From Mycolicibacterium flavescens (GTDB lineage Bacteria > Actinomycetota > Actinomycetes > Mycobacteriales > Mycobacteriaceae), in NCBI RefSeq assembly GCF_001722335.1, contig NZ_MIHA01000023.1, positions 1 to 64,000 of the forward strand: a stretch of DNA of 64,000 nucleotides. The letters run 5' to 3'. The position numbers and the translations under genes are program-made. The notes below the pieces were generated by a model, which ran no database searches, was not told the origin of the DNA, and saw only the letters and a program-made list of their open reading frames with translations. Positions 1 through 9,331 of the stretch are shown here, one piece after another. Within the stretch, counting starts at the first letter, position 1, and each line of letters starts with the position of its first letter.

Positions 1-575
1 TCCTCGATGAACGCGCTGGCCACCTCGAAGAAGCCCAACGGTGTCAGGATGAATGCGGCCGGGCCGATTGGCGCGCCCGGTTCGGCGGGCGCGATCGGCG
101 GCAACCCGGGCACTCCCGGCACGCCACCGCCCGGCGGGGCCGCGGGGCCGCCGCCTTCGGGACCTTCGACGGGCGGCTGCTGTTCGGCGCCCTGGGCCGG
201 GATCTGGTAGAGCACCGGCCGGATGTAGAGGCGCGCGGTCTGGCCCAGGTTGCGGGCCTCGCTGCTCTCCTCACCGGGCACGGTGATGACCAGGTTGTTG
301 CCGTCGATGATGACTTCGGAGCCGGACACGCCGAGCCCGTTGACGCGGTCGTTGATGATCTGCTGAGCCTGGATGAGCGCATCGCGCGTGGGAGGTGACC
401 CGTCGGGCGTCCGCGCGGTCAACGTGACACGGGTGCCGCCCTGCAGGTCGATGCCGAGCTTCGGTTCGAGCGTCTTGGTCCCGGTGAAGAACACCAGCAG
501 ATAGGCGCCGATGAGCAACGCCAGGAACAGCGATAGGTAGCGGGCAGGGTGAACCGGCGCCGAAGACGATGCCAC
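1..575 (-). CDS. secD: Protein translocase subunit SecD (3' end outside window)
   Basis: SecD is the membrane component that works with SecF and YajC to drive late steps of Sec-dependent export using the proton gradient. The visible 191 residues hold the first transmembrane segment (about residues 13-30, [15 protein letters not shown]) and the conserved start of the periplasmic domain, [13 protein letters not shown], followed by [13 protein letters not shown] Pro/Gly-rich stretch (about residues 120-160) interrupts the periplasmic domain; this insert is common in actinobacterial SecD. The start is a GTG at 575, 28 nt before the tRNA-free gap to yajC, which lies upstream on the same strand. 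The order yajC-secD supports the call. The C-terminal five transmembrane segments lie beyond base 1. Confidence 0.95.
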   Translation of the reverse strand, partial: MASSSAPVHPARYLSLFLALLIGAYLLVFFTGTKTLEPKLGIDLQGGTRVTLTARTPDGSPPTRDALIQAQQIINDRVNGLGVSGSEVIIDGNNLVITVPGEESSEARNLGQTARLYIRPVLYQIPAQGAEQQPPVEGPEGGGPAAPPGGGVPGVPGLPPIAPAEPGAPIGPAAFILTPLGFFEVASAFIE

Positions 576-654
576 GTTGCTTCAGGTCTCCTTGAGATCA
601 GTACGTCAGCACCGCAAAGAGTACGGGTTCTTGCTGTGCTGTTGGCCCGCGGAC

Positions 655-996
655 TCAGCCGTCGCTTCGGGTGTTCGGGGTGTCGGTGAGTTCGGTGGCG
701 ATCGACTCCTCGTCGGTCACCTCGTCCTCGAACTCGTCGTCCTCGGTGATGCGGTCGCGGACCGCGAGCTTCATCCAGGTGGTCACGACGCCCGGGGCGA
801 TCTCCAGGTCCACGTTGTCGTCGGTGATGCCGACGATGGTGCCCTGCAGGCCGGAGGTGGTGTGGATACGGTCACCGACCTCGAGCGAGTTGTGCAGGTC
901 GATGGTGGCCTGCATCGCCTTCTTCTGGCGCCGCGAGGCGAAGAACATGAACGCGCCGAGCACGATGAGCAGAGGAAGGAAGACGAAGGATTCCAT
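655..996 (-). CDS. yajC: Preprotein translocase subunit YajC
   Basis: A 113-residue single-pass membrane protein of the SecDF-YajC export accessory complex. Residues 3-20 (SFVFLPLLIVLGAFMFF) form the membrane anchor, followed by the basic SRRQKKAM stop-transfer and the family hallmark LEVGDRIHTTSGLQGTIVGI. The tail is acidic (DEFEDEVTDEES), as in other mycobacterial YajC. A longer frame continues upstream to 1110, but the ATG at 996 places the hydrophobic segment at the N terminus as the family requires. It is followed after about 80 nt by secD and is probably co-transcribed with it. Confidence 0.95.
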   Translation of the reverse strand: MESFVFLPLLIVLGAFMFFASRRQKKAMQATIDLHNSLEVGDRIHTTSGLQGTIVGITDDNVDLEIAPGVVTTWMKLAVRDRITEDDEFEDEVTDEESIATELTDTPNTRSDG

Positions 997-1259
997 GGCA
1001 GAACTGTCTTTCGTTAGGTCTAGTGGTGATGGCGCAGCGACGGTCGGGCCACGCGCCCATAAGTGACCAGTGTGCCACTGCGGCCGTCGCGGACCGTGGC
1101 CCAGTCGCAATCCGGCCCCGCGCGCTCCGGCCCGGCCGCGAAGCAGAGGCCCCGGTGCGACGGATTCCGTCGCAGTACAGCCATTGAGGAGACGTTTTCA
1201 CCACGTGCCCCCCGCTTTGCCAACCGGATCGGTGACATCGCGGTTAGGCTCTGGAGACG

Positions 1260-2600
1260 ATGCGCACCCTCGAGCAGAGCCGTCACCTGGCCACCACGAT
1301 TCCGGGTCCCCGATCGCAGGAGTTGATCGCCCGCAAGGCCGCCGCGGTCTCGCGCGGCATCGGCAACACCATGCCGGTCTACGCCGCGCGCGCGTTCGGC
1401 GGGATCGTCGAGGACGTCGACGGCAACCGGCTGATCGACCTGGGCTCGGGCATCGCGGTGACGACGATCGGCAATGCGTCGCCGCGGGTGGTCGACGCGG
1501 TCCGCCGGCAGGTGGCCGACTTCACCCACACCTGCTTCATGATCACCCCGTACGAGGGTTACGTCGCGGTCGCCGAACAGTTGAACCGGTTGACACCGGG
1601 ATCCGGCGAGAAGCGGTCGGCGTTGTTCAACTCCGGTTCGGAGGCCGTCGAGAACGCGGTCAAGATCGCGCGGTCGTACACCGGTAAGTCGGCCGTCGTC
1701 TCGTTCGACCACGCCTACCACGGCCGCACCAACCTGACGATGGCGCTGACCGCCAAGTCGATGCCGTACAAGCACGGGTTCGGCCCGTTCGCCCCCGAGA
1801 TCTACCGCGCGCCGCTGTCGTACCCGTTCCGCGACGCGGAGTTCGGTAAAGAGATCGCCACCGACGGCGCGGTGGCCGCCAAGCGGGCGATCACCGTCAT
1901 CGAGAAGCAGGTCGGCGCCGACAACCTGGCCGCGGTGCTGATCGAGCCCATCCAGGGCGAGGGCGGCTTCATCGTCCCGGCCGACGGGTTCCTGCCCGCG
2001 CTGCGGGACTGGTGCCGCGACAACGACGTGGTGTTCATCGCCGACGAGGTGCAGACCGGCTTCGCGCGCACCGGCGCGATGTTCGCCTGCGAACACGATG
2101 GCGTCGAACCCGACCTCATCGTCACCGCCAAGGGCATCGCCGACGGGCTGCCGCTGTCGGCGGTCACCGGGCGCGCCGAAATCATGGACGCCCCGCACGT
2201 CAGCGGCCTGGGCGGCACCTACGGCGGCAACCCGCTCGCGTGTGCGGCGGCGCTGGCGACGATCGAGACAATCGAGGCCGACGGCCTGATCGGGCGGGCC
2301 CGCGAGATCGAGACGCTGATGAAGGAGCGGCTTCACCGATTGCAGGCCTCCGACGACCGCATCGGCGACGTACGCGGCCGCGGCGCGATGATCGCGATGG
2401 AGTTGGTCAAACCCGGCACGCTCGACCCCGATCCGGTGCTGACCGGTCAGCTGTGCGTGGGATGCCACACCGCCGGAGTGATCGTGTTGTCCTGCGGCAC
2501 CTTCGGCAACGTGCTGCGGTTCCTGCCGCCGCTGACGATCAGCGACGAACTGCTAGTCGAGGGACTCGACGTCCTCGAGCTCGTCCTCAAAGACCTGTGA
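1260..2600 (+). CDS. gabT: 4-aminobutyrate aminotransferase
   Basis: A class III PLP-dependent transaminase (446 aa, normal family length) that moves the amino group of 4-aminobutyrate to 2-oxoglutarate, giving succinate semialdehyde. The PLP site is clear: the cofactor aspartate in IADEVQTGFARTG (D262) and the Schiff-base lysine in VTAKGIADGLPLS (K291); NSGSEAVENAVK (about 124-135) binds the phosphate. The ATG at 1260 is preceded by GGAGA. It is divergent from yajC, and an aldehyde dehydrogenase follows after 18 nt, so the pair probably forms an operon for aminobutyrate or putrescine-derived aldehyde breakdown. M. tuberculosis has the same order (secD, yajC, gabT, fadD9). Substrate is inferred from family and context. 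Confidence 0.92.
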   Translation: MRTLEQSRHLATTIPGPRSQELIARKAAAVSRGIGNTMPVYAARAFGGIVEDVDGNRLIDLGSGIAVTTIGNASPRVVDAVRRQVADFTHTCFMITPYEGYVAVAEQLNRLTPGSGEKRSALFNSGSEAVENAVKIARSYTGKSAVVSFDHAYHGRTNLTMALTAKSMPYKHGFGPFAPEIYRAPLSYPFRDAEFGKEIATDGAVAAKRAITVIEKQVGADNLAAVLIEPIQGEGGFIVPADGFLPALRDWCRDNDVVFIADEVQTGFARTGAMFACEHDGVEPDLIVTAKGIADGLPLSAVTGRAEIMDAPHVSGLGGTYGGNPLACAAALATIETIEADGLIGRAREIETLMKERLHRLQASDDRIGDVRGRGAMIAMELVKPGTLDPDPVLTGQLCVGCHTAGVIVLSCGTFGNVLRFLPPLTISDELLVEGLDVLELVLKDL

Positions 2601-2618
2601 TCGACAAGAGAGGATCAG

Positions 2619-4061
2619 ATGACCAACGAGTTGCGGGTGCAGAACTTCATCGGCGGCGAGCGCGTCGACTCGGCCGGCGGAGCCACCATGCCGCTGGTCG
2701 ACCCGAGCACCGGTGAGCGGTACGGCACCGCGCCGGTGTCCAACGAGGCCGACATCGACAACGCGTACGCGGCGGCGGCCAAGGCGTTCACCGACTGGAA
2801 GCGCAGCACCCCGTCGGTGCGGCAGAAGGCGCTGCTGGACTTCGCCGACGACGTCGAGAAGAACGCGCAGGCGCTGGTGGAGGCCGAGGGCCGCAACACC
2901 GGTAAGCCCAATCACGTGACCATGGCCGAGGAAATCCCGCCGATGGTCGACCAGATCCGGTTCTTCGCCGGCGCGGCCCGGATGCTCGAGGGCAAATCCG
3001 CGGGCGAGTACATGGAGAATCACACGTCGTGGATCCGGCGCGAACCGGTCGGCGTGGTCGGGCAGGTGGCGCCGTGGAACTACCCGATGATGATGGCGAT
3101 CTGGAAGTTCTGCCCCGCCATCGCGGCGGGCAACACCGTCGTCATCAAGCCCAGCGACACCACCCCGGCGACGACGGTGATGCTGGCCGAGATCGCCGCC
3201 AGGCATTTCCCGCCCGGAGTGCTGAATGTCGTTTGCGGAGACCGCGATACGGGTGCCGCGGTGGTGGCGCACCCGACGCCGCAGATGGTGTCGATCACCG
3301 GTTCGGTCGCGGCGGGCCGCGCGGTGGCGGTCAGCGCGGGCGGGCATCTGAAGCGCACGCACCTCGAGTTGGGCGGCAAGGCGCCGGTGATCGTGTTCGA
3401 CGACAGCGACATCGCATCGGCGGCCGAGGGCATCGCCGAGGCCGGCTACTTCAACGCCGGGCAGGACTGCACCGCGGCGACGCGCGTGCTCGCCACCGCG
3501 CGGGTGGCCTCGGAGTTGACCGAGGCGCTGGCCGAGCAGGCGCGGGCGGCGACGACGACGTACGGCAAGTCGGCCGACGACGAGGACGCGTGGGTGCCGC
3601 CGGTCAACAACTCCAACCAACTGGAACGGGTGCTGGGTTTCCTCGGTGAGGTGCCGTCACACGCGTCGGTGGCCGCGGGCGGTGGACGCCAGGGCGACAA
3701 GGGTTTCTACGTCGAGCCGACGGTGATCGGCGGGCTGCGGCAGGGCGACCGGTTGGTGCAGCAGGAGATCTTCGGCCCGGTCATCACCGTGCAGTCGTTC
3801 TCCGACGAGGACGAGGCGATCGCGTGGGCCAACGGCACCGAGTACGGGCTGGCCTCGTCGGTGTGGACCAAGGATGTGTCGCGGGCGCTGCGGGTCTCGG
3901 CCGCACTCGATTTCGGTTGCGTGTGGATCAACACCCACATCCCGCTGGTCGCGGAGATGCCGCACGGCGGGTTCAAGTCGTCGGGCCACGGCAAGGACCT
4001 GTCGATGTACGGGTTCGAGGACTACACCCGCATCAAGCACGTGATGGCGTACACGGGCTGA
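2619..4061 (+). CDS. NAD(P)-dependent aldehyde dehydrogenase, probably gamma-aminobutyraldehyde dehydrogenase
   Basis: A 480-residue aldehyde dehydrogenase oxidising an aldehyde to its acid. The catalytic set is complete: N154 (APWNYPMMM), general base E250 ([12 protein letters not shown]) and nucleophile C284 ([11 protein letters not shown]). The NAGQDC form of the cysteine motif is typical of the aminobutyraldehyde/betaine aldehyde branch; most other branches have GQ-C. The ATG at 2619 has GAGAGGA upstream, 18 nt after the gabT stop, so translation is probably coupled within one operon. In that case the product 4-aminobutyrate would be the substrate of GabT. Succinate semialdehyde dehydrogenase is the main alternative assignment. 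A small inverted-repeat element begins 5 nt after its stop. Confidence 0.85.
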   Translation: MTNELRVQNFIGGERVDSAGGATMPLVDPSTGERYGTAPVSNEADIDNAYAAAAKAFTDWKRSTPSVRQKALLDFADDVEKNAQALVEAEGRNTGKPNHVTMAEEIPPMVDQIRFFAGAARMLEGKSAGEYMENHTSWIRREPVGVVGQVAPWNYPMMMAIWKFCPAIAAGNTVVIKPSDTTPATTVMLAEIAARHFPPGVLNVVCGDRDTGAAVVAHPTPQMVSITGSVAAGRAVAVSAGGHLKRTHLELGGKAPVIVFDDSDIASAAEGIAEAGYFNAGQDCTAATRVLATARVASELTEALAEQARAATTTYGKSADDEDAWVPPVNNSNQLERVLGFLGEVPSHASVAAGGGRQGDKGFYVEPTVIGGLRQGDRLVQQEIFGPVITVQSFSDEDEAIAWANGTEYGLASSVWTKDVSRALRVSAALDFGCVWINTHIPLVAEMPHGGFKSSGHGKDLSMYGFEDYTRIKHVMAYTG

Positions 4062-4065
4062 GCGG

Positions 4066-4253
4066 CTAGTGTCCTGAGTCGAAAGTTCAGACACAGCAGT
4101 GCGCGGGATTCGGACCGGCCACATGGTGTCGACGTTCTTCGAGATCTGCACGAGGGCTGTGAAACCGCGCTGGTAACGACCCTCATGCAGATCTCGCGGC
4201 CCAAAGGACCCATGACGATCTACTGCACCCGATTCAACGACTCACGACACTAG
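4066..4253. mobile_element. MITE-like element, copy 1 (188 bp with CTAG flanks)
   Basis: A short non-coding element bounded by CTAG. The left end reads CTAGTGTCCTGAGTCG; the right end is its reverse complement with one mismatch (base 4245). Inside, 4140-4156 and 4180-4196 form a near-perfect 17-bp inverted repeat around a 23-nt loop, so the element could fold strongly as RNA. A second copy at 32522-32709 differs at only 4 of 188 positions. The element encodes no transposase. CTAG with TA duplication is the known target of the IS630 family, so mobilisation in trans by an IS630/Tc1-type transposase is inferred. It sits between the stop of the aldehyde dehydrogenase and the stop of the P450 fragment. 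Confidence 0.85.
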
Positions 4254-4558
4254 AAGACCGTGGCGCCGATCAACGACGCGACGAAGCGGTGGATCTCGTC
4301 GGTGGTGAGCTCGACACCGTCGACCTCGACGTCGATCAGCTGCGAGAGCAGATCGTCCGTCGGCTTCCAGCAGCGCTCGGCGATCTTGAGGTCGACGTAC
4401 TGGAACAGCGTCTCCTCGTCGAGCGGGGTCATCGGACCGGCTGCCCAGCGGGCGAACATCGGCCAGTCCTCGCGGGGGAAGCCGAACACCTCGCAGACTG
4501 CTGTGGCCGAATTCTGGCGTGCGGCAATGGAATCAGTGATACCAGGCCTGTCGGACAT
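4250..4558 (-). pseudogene. Cytochrome P450 internal fragment (102 aa)
   Basis: The product resembles only the middle of a cytochrome P450: the helix C/D part (FGFPREDWPMFARWA) through ERCWKPTDDLLSQLID to the start of the oxygen-binding I helix (LTTDEIHRFVASLIGA), where it stops. The AGxxT continuation, ExxR and haem-cysteine loop are all absent, so no haem enzyme can result. An AGGAGG lies 7 nt before the ATG at 4558, so it may still be translated. Its TAG stop is the CTAG at the edge of the adjacent small element. The sequence across that element is the aldehyde dehydrogenase end, not more P450, so the gene was already truncated before the insertion. Confidence 0.65.
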
Positions 4559-4751
4559 GGCGGCCTCCTGCAAGGTGACTATCGACTAACGGTGTGCCGC
4601 CGACGCGCAGCAGCATCGGCGACACCAATGGGAACGATTAGATAGCCAGGCTATCTTCCACAAAACCGTCGGTCAGTCACGCAGATCACATTCGGCCGGT
4701 GAGTCTCATCGCTTGGATTCGGCGATGCGACGCACGTCACCGTTCCATGCG

Positions 4752-4809
4752 CGAACAGACGCGAAGTGCCCCGGAAACCCCGGAAAATGGGGCACTTCGC
4801 GTCTGCTCG
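4752..4809. terminator. Stem-loop downstream of the 4841-5533 gene
   Basis: Arms 4752-4772 and 4789-4809 are inverted repeats of 21 bp with one mismatch, around a 16-nt loop. The outer part reads CGARCAGACGCGAAGTGCCC. It lies about 30 nt after the stop of the minus-strand membrane gene and probably ends its transcript; no U tract is seen, as is common in mycobacteria. A related cap sequence (GAGCAGACG) occurs in the palindrome at 52272-52331. Confidence 0.6.
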
Positions 4810-4839
4810 GCGGTAGAGGTGGCTCGGCGGTAGAGGTGG
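4806..4839. repeat. 17-bp tandem duplication
   Basis: The unit CTCGGCGGTAGAGGTGG occurs twice head to tail (4806-4822 and 4823-4839), directly beside the stem-loop and just after the stop of the membrane gene. A third, degenerate start (CTCAGCGGT) reaches into the coding end. Confidence 0.7.
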
Positions 4840-4840
4840 C

Positions 4841-5533
4841 TCAGCGGTGCGCCAGACGGCCGCCCCGCTGGCGACCGCCCCGGAACATGTCGCGCAGGCC
4901 GCGCCGGCGACGCGGCGCGGCGTCGGCGGTGGGGCCGATGACCTCGGTGCGCTGATCGGCCATCACCGGCTGGCCGGCAGTGTCGACGGGTGCGGTGGCG
5001 GCCGGTGCGGTCGTCGGTGCGGTGGCCATCGCGGCGCGGTCGGCCCATTCGACGTCGCGCACGCTGCGCACGGAGATCCGGCCGAGCGCCGCCGCGCCGA
5101 GGAACACGATCAGCGCGCCGAGACCGTAGAAGTACGCCAGCTCCAGCGCCACGCGTTTGGCTTCGGTGGCCGCGACCGGCACACCGGCGTCGCCGAGGCC
5201 GAGCGGGCCGGCCAGTGCCCGTCCGATGATGAACCAGGCACCGCCCGCGACGGCCAGCCAGCCGCCCAGCATCGCGGTCGCCCGATTGCGCGACATCAGC
5301 AACAGCAGGCCGCCGAACACGGTGACCACGCCGGGAAGCACGTGCAGCCACCCGCGCCCGGTCGTCCAGGCCCAGGCCCGGTCGGGGCTGAACGCGAAGT
5401 CGAACAGCGGTCCGATGAACGGGATCAGCGCGCCCCACGCGCCCAGCAGGATCAACAGCAGCCCGCTCGCCGCGCCGCGACTGCGCGGCATATGCATCCG
5501 TCCGCCTCTTGTCGGTACACGTGTATCGGTCAT
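4841..5533 (-). CDS. Hypothetical four-helix membrane protein
   Basis: A 230-residue protein not recognised as a named family. Four hydrophobic segments are visible: about residues 23-44 (GLLLILLGAWGALIPFIG), 63-80 (LHVLPGVVTVFGGLLLLM), 90-110 (LGGWLAVAGGAWFIIGRAL) and 133-152 (YFYGLGALIVFLGAAALG). The C-terminal 80 residues are a polar Ala/Thr/Arg-rich tail, presumably cytoplasmic. The start at 5533 is chosen because AAGGAGG lies 4 nt upstream; a longer frame to 5662 lacks a ribosome site. The gene is divergent from car across 276 nt in which nothing else was seen. No function is proposed. Confidence 0.7.
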   Translation of the reverse strand: MTDTRVPTRGGRMHMPRSRGAASGLLLILLGAWGALIPFIGPLFDFAFSPDRAWAWTTGRGWLHVLPGVVTVFGGLLLLMSRNRATAMLGGWLAVAGGAWFIIGRALAGPLGLGDAGVPVAATEAKRVALELAYFYGLGALIVFLGAAALGRISVRSVRDVEWADRAAMATAPTTAPAATAPVDTAGQPVMADQRTEVIGPTADAAPRRRRGLRDMFRGGRQRGGRLAHR

Positions 5534-5809
5534 GACGCCTCCTTGGTCGTGACCGGTGGTTACCCAGGTCAGTGACCGGATAACCGCGGTTGGCCAGGTC
5601 CGCGGGGCGGCTCGACGACACCCGCAACCGAAGGCCGGACGGGTCGCTGCCGCCACGGCCATCCCGGTGATCCGCTGTCAGGAACCTCGCCCCCGGATTC
5701 ACAGCGACCTGCCAGCTGGGCGCGGAATAGTTCTACGTGTCAATGCCCTTTCTCTTGGTGGACTCAACGGGGCGTCCTCAAAGCGCTTTTGTCGCAAAGG
5801 ATTTTCGTG

Positions 5810-8800
5810 ATGACTACTGATTCCCGTGACGCCCGTCTGCAGCGCCGCATCTCCGACCTGTACGCGACCGATCCGCAGTTCGCCGCCGCGCGCCCCGACG
5901 ACACCATCGCGCGCGCGGTCGAGGACCCCGCGCTGACGTTGCCCCGGCTGATCCGCACCGTGTTCGACGGGTACGCCGACCGGCCGGCGCTCGGGCAGCG
6001 CGCTGTCGAGTTCGTCACCGACGAAGCCGGTCGCACCTCCGCGCGGCTTCTCCCCCGCTTCGACACGATCACCTACCGCGAGCTGTCCGACCGCGTCGAC
6101 GCCTTCGCCGCGGCGCTCACCGCCGACGGCGTCCAGCCCGGTGACCGCGTCGCGATCCTCGGTTTCACCAGCGTCGACTACACCACCGTCGACCTGGCGC
6201 TGATGCAGATCGGTGCGGTGTCGGTGCCGATGCAGACCAGCGCACCGGCCGCCCAGCTGCGGCCCATCGCGGTCGAAACCGAACCGGTCGCGGTGGCTTC
6301 GCACGTCGACTTCCTGCCCGACGCGGTGGACGTGATGCTCACCGGGCACCTGCCACACCGGTTGGTGGTGTTCGACTTCCACCCCGAGCTCGACGACCAC
6401 CGCGCCGCGCTCGCCGAGGCCGAGTCGCGGCTGGCCGACACGGCCGTCGCCGTCGAGATCCTCGACGACGTGCTGGCCCGCGGCCGCTCGCTGCCCGCCC
6501 CCGCGCCCTACGACGGCGCCGGCGACGATCTCGCGCTGTTGATCTACACCTCCGGCAGCACCGGTGCGCCGAAGGGCGCGATGTACCAACGGCGCATGGT
6601 GAAGTACACGTGGCACCGGGCCGGTGCGCAAATGTGGGGCGGCGGGCAGGCGTTGCCGTCGATCACGCTGAATTTCATGCCGATGAGCCACATCATGGGC
6701 CGCGGCATTCTCTACGCCACCCTCGGCGCCGGTGGGACCGGGTATTTCGTTGCACGCAGCGATCTTTCGACCCTTTTCGAGGATCTGTCACTGGTCCGGC
6801 CGACGCAATTGAGCTTCGTTCCGCGAATCTGGGACATGCTGTTCCAGAAGTTCCAGAGCGACGTGGACCGGCGGGTCGCCGAGGGCGCCGACCGCTGGGC
6901 CGCCGAAACCGACGTGCTGGCCGACCTGCGACAGAACCTGCTCGGCTGCCGGTTCGTCTCGGCGATGACGGGATCCGCCCCCATCTCGAGCGAGATGAAG
7001 ACTTTCGTCGAAACGCTGCTCGACCTACACCTGAGCGATGGCTACGGATCGACCGAGGCGGGCGCCGTGTTCGTCGACGGGCAGGTGGTACGGCCGTCCG
7101 TGATCGACTACAAGCTCGTCGACGTCCCCGAACTCGGCTATTTCCGCACCGACCGCCCTCATCCGCGCGGCGAGTTGCTGGTCAAGACCGAAACCATCTT
7201 TCCGGGCTACTACAAGCGCCCCGAGACCACCGCGGAGGTGTTCGACGCCGACGGCTACTACAAGACCGGCGACGTGGTGGCCGAGATCGGCCGAGACCAG
7301 CTCGTCTACCTCGACCGGCGCAACAACGTGCTCAAACTGTCGCAGGGCGAGTTCGTCACCGTCTCCAAACTCGAAGCGGTGTACGGCAACAGCCCGCTGG
7401 TGCATCAGATCTTCGTGTACGGCAACAGCGCCCGCTCCTACCTGCTGGCCGTGGTGGTACCCACCGAGGACGCACAGGCCCGCTACGAAGGCGCGGCGCT
7501 GAAAGCCGCGCTCTCCGAGTCGCTGCAGGACGTCGCCAGGGCGGCGGGCCTGCAGTCCTACGAGATACCGCGCGATTTCCTCATCGAGACAACGCCGTTC
7601 ACGCTCGAGAACGGTCTGCTCACCGGTATCCGCAAGCTCGCGCGTCCACGGCTCAAGGAGTTCTACGGTGAACGCCTCGAGCAGCTCTACACCGAGCTGG
7701 CCGACACCCAGACCCAGGAACTGCGCGAGCTGCGCGCGCACGGCGCCCAAGCGCCGGTCATCGACACCGTCAGCCGCGCCGCCGGCGCACTGCTCGGCGC
7801 GTCGGCGGCCGAACTGGCACCCGACGCGCACTTCACCGATCTGGGCGGAGATTCGCTGTCGGCGTTGACGTTCGGCAACCTGCTGCAGGACATCTACGAC
7901 ATCGAGGTACCGGTGGGCGTCATCGTCAGCCCGGCCAACGACCTCGCCGCGCTGTCCGCCTACATCGAGACCGCGCGCCAACCCGGCAGGGGCCGGCCGA
8001 CCTACGACGGCGTGCACGGCCGCGACGCGGTCGAGGTGCACGCCGCCGACCTGACGCTCGACAAGTTCATCGACCCCGACGTCCTGGCGGCAGCACCGTC
8101 CCTGCCGGGCCCGGCGCCCGAGGTGCGCACCGTGCTGCTGACCGGCGCGACCGGTTTCCTCGGCCGGTACCTGGCTTTGGAGTGGCTGGAGCGGATGGCT
8201 CTGGTCGGCGGCACCGTCATCTGCCTGGTGCGCGCACGTGACGACGCCGCGGCACGCGTCCGGCTGGACCAAACGTTCGACTCCGGTGACTCCCAATTGC
8301 TCCGGCACTACCGGGAATTGGCCGCCGAGCACCTCGAGGTGATCGCCGGCGACAAGGGCGAAGCCGACCTCGGACTGGACCCGCACACCTGGAAGCGGCT
8401 GGCGGACACCGTCGACCTCATCGTCGATCCCGCCGCGCTGGTCAACCATGTGCTGCCCTACAGCCAGCTGTTCGGCCCCAACGTGGTGGGGACCGCCGAA
8501 CTCATCCGGCTGGCGATCACCACGAGGATCAAACCGTACGTCTACGTGTCGACGATCGGTGTCGGCGCGGGCATCGCGCCGGGACAGTTCACCGAGGACG
8601 GCGACATCCGCGTGATCAGCCCGACGCGCACCGTCGACGACAGCTACGCCAACGGCTACTCCAACAGCAAATGGGCCGGGGAGGTGCTACTGCGTGAGGC
8701 GCATGATCTGTGCGGGCTGCCGGCGGCGGTGTTCCGCTGCGACATGATCCTGGCCGACACCAGCTACTCCGGACAGCTCAACGTGCCCGACATGTTCACC

Positions 8801-9322
8801 CGGCTGATCCTGAGCCTCGTGGCCAGCGGCATCGCCCCGTTCTCGTTCTACGAGACCGACGTTGACGGCAACCGGCAACGCGCCCACTACGACGGACTGC
8901 CGGTCGAGTTCATTGCCGAGGCCATCTCGACGCTGGGTGTTCAGGTCGGCCACGACGCGCAGTTCGAGACCTACCATGTGATGAACCCGTACGACGACGG
9001 CATCGGGCTCGACGAGTACGTCGACTGGATCATCGAGGCCGGCTATCCCGTCGAACGCGTCGATGACTACGCGAGCTGGTTGCAACGGTTCGAGACCGCG
9101 GTGCGCGCGCTGCCCGAACGGCAGCGCCAAGCGTCCTTGCTGCCGCTGCTGCACAACTACCAGCACCCGGAGGTGCCGGTTCGCGGATCGCTGGCCCCGA
9201 CCGACCGGTTCCGGACCGCGGTGCAGGACGCCAAAATCGGTCCGGACAAGGACATTCCGCACGTCACCCGCGAGGTGATCGTCAAGTACGTCACCGATCT
9301 CCAGCGGCTGGGCCTGCTGTAA
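5810..9322 (+). CDS. car: Carboxylic acid reductase (A-T-R domains)
   Basis: A 1170-residue enzyme that activates a carboxylic acid with ATP, holds it as a thioester on phosphopantetheine and reduces it with NADPH to the aldehyde. Domains in order: adenylation (about 1-640; phosphate loop [11 protein letters not shown] near 246-256), thiolation (about 655-730; LGGDSLSAL with the attachment serine S682), reductase (about 760-1170; Rossmann TGATGFLG at 778-785; catalytic YSNSK, Y950/K954). Length and architecture match mycobacterial CAR and FadD9 (Rv2590), which also lies near gabT. The ATG at 5810 has AAAGGA upstream. A separate phosphopantetheinyl transferase is needed and is not in the window. 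The natural substrate (fatty or aromatic acid) cannot be told from sequence. Confidence 0.95.
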   Translation: MTTDSRDARLQRRISDLYATDPQFAAARPDDTIARAVEDPALTLPRLIRTVFDGYADRPALGQRAVEFVTDEAGRTSARLLPRFDTITYRELSDRVDAFAAALTADGVQPGDRVAILGFTSVDYTTVDLALMQIGAVSVPMQTSAPAAQLRPIAVETEPVAVASHVDFLPDAVDVMLTGHLPHRLVVFDFHPELDDHRAALAEAESRLADTAVAVEILDDVLARGRSLPAPAPYDGAGDDLALLIYTSGSTGAPKGAMYQRRMVKYTWHRAGAQMWGGGQALPSITLNFMPMSHIMGRGILYATLGAGGTGYFVARSDLSTLFEDLSLVRPTQLSFVPRIWDMLFQKFQSDVDRRVAEGADRWAAETDVLADLRQNLLGCRFVSAMTGSAPISSEMKTFVETLLDLHLSDGYGSTEAGAVFVDGQVVRPSVIDYKLVDVPELGYFRTDRPHPRGELLVKTETIFPGYYKRPETTAEVFDADGYYKTGDVVAEIGRDQLVYLDRRNNVLKLSQGEFVTVSKLEAVYGNSPLVHQIFVYGNSARSYLLAVVVPTEDAQARYEGAALKAALSESLQDVARAAGLQSYEIPRDFLIETTPFTLENGLLTGIRKLARPRLKEFYGERLEQLYTELADTQTQELRELRAHGAQAPVIDTVSRAAGALLGASAAELAPDAHFTDLGGDSLSALTFGNLLQDIYDIEVPVGVIVSPANDLAALSAYIETARQPGRGRPTYDGVHGRDAVEVHAADLTLDKFIDPDVLAAAPSLPGPAPEVRTVLLTGATGFLGRYLALEWLERMALVGGTVICLVRARDDAAARVRLDQTFDSGDSQLLRHYRELAAEHLEVIAGDKGEADLGLDPHTWKRLADTVDLIVDPAALVNHVLPYSQLFGPNVVGTAELIRLAITTRIKPYVYVSTIGVGAGIAPGQFTEDGDIRVISPTRTVDDSYANGYSNSKWAGEVLLREAHDLCGLPAAVFRCDMILADTSYSGQLNVPDMFTRLILSLVASGIAPFSFYETDVDGNRQRAHYDGLPVEFIAEAISTLGVQVGHDAQFETYHVMNPYDDGIGLDEYVDWIIEAGYPVERVDDYASWLQRFETAVRALPERQRQASLLPLLHNYQHPEVPVRGSLAPTDRFRTAVQDAKIGPDKDIPHVTREVIVKYVTDLQRLGLL

Positions 9323-9331
9323 CCGCTGACG

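Noticed and set aside
1020..2468. Long open frame of 482 codons on the minus strand opposite gabT
   Set aside because: It has Arg/Gly/His-rich composition without family motifs, is the codon-position mirror of gabT, and would overlap yajC's upstream region; a high-GC shadow.
4066..4253. Small open frames of about 60 codons inside both copies of the element
   Set aside because: They differ in frame and length between copies, have no ribosome site, and merely cross the terminal repeats.
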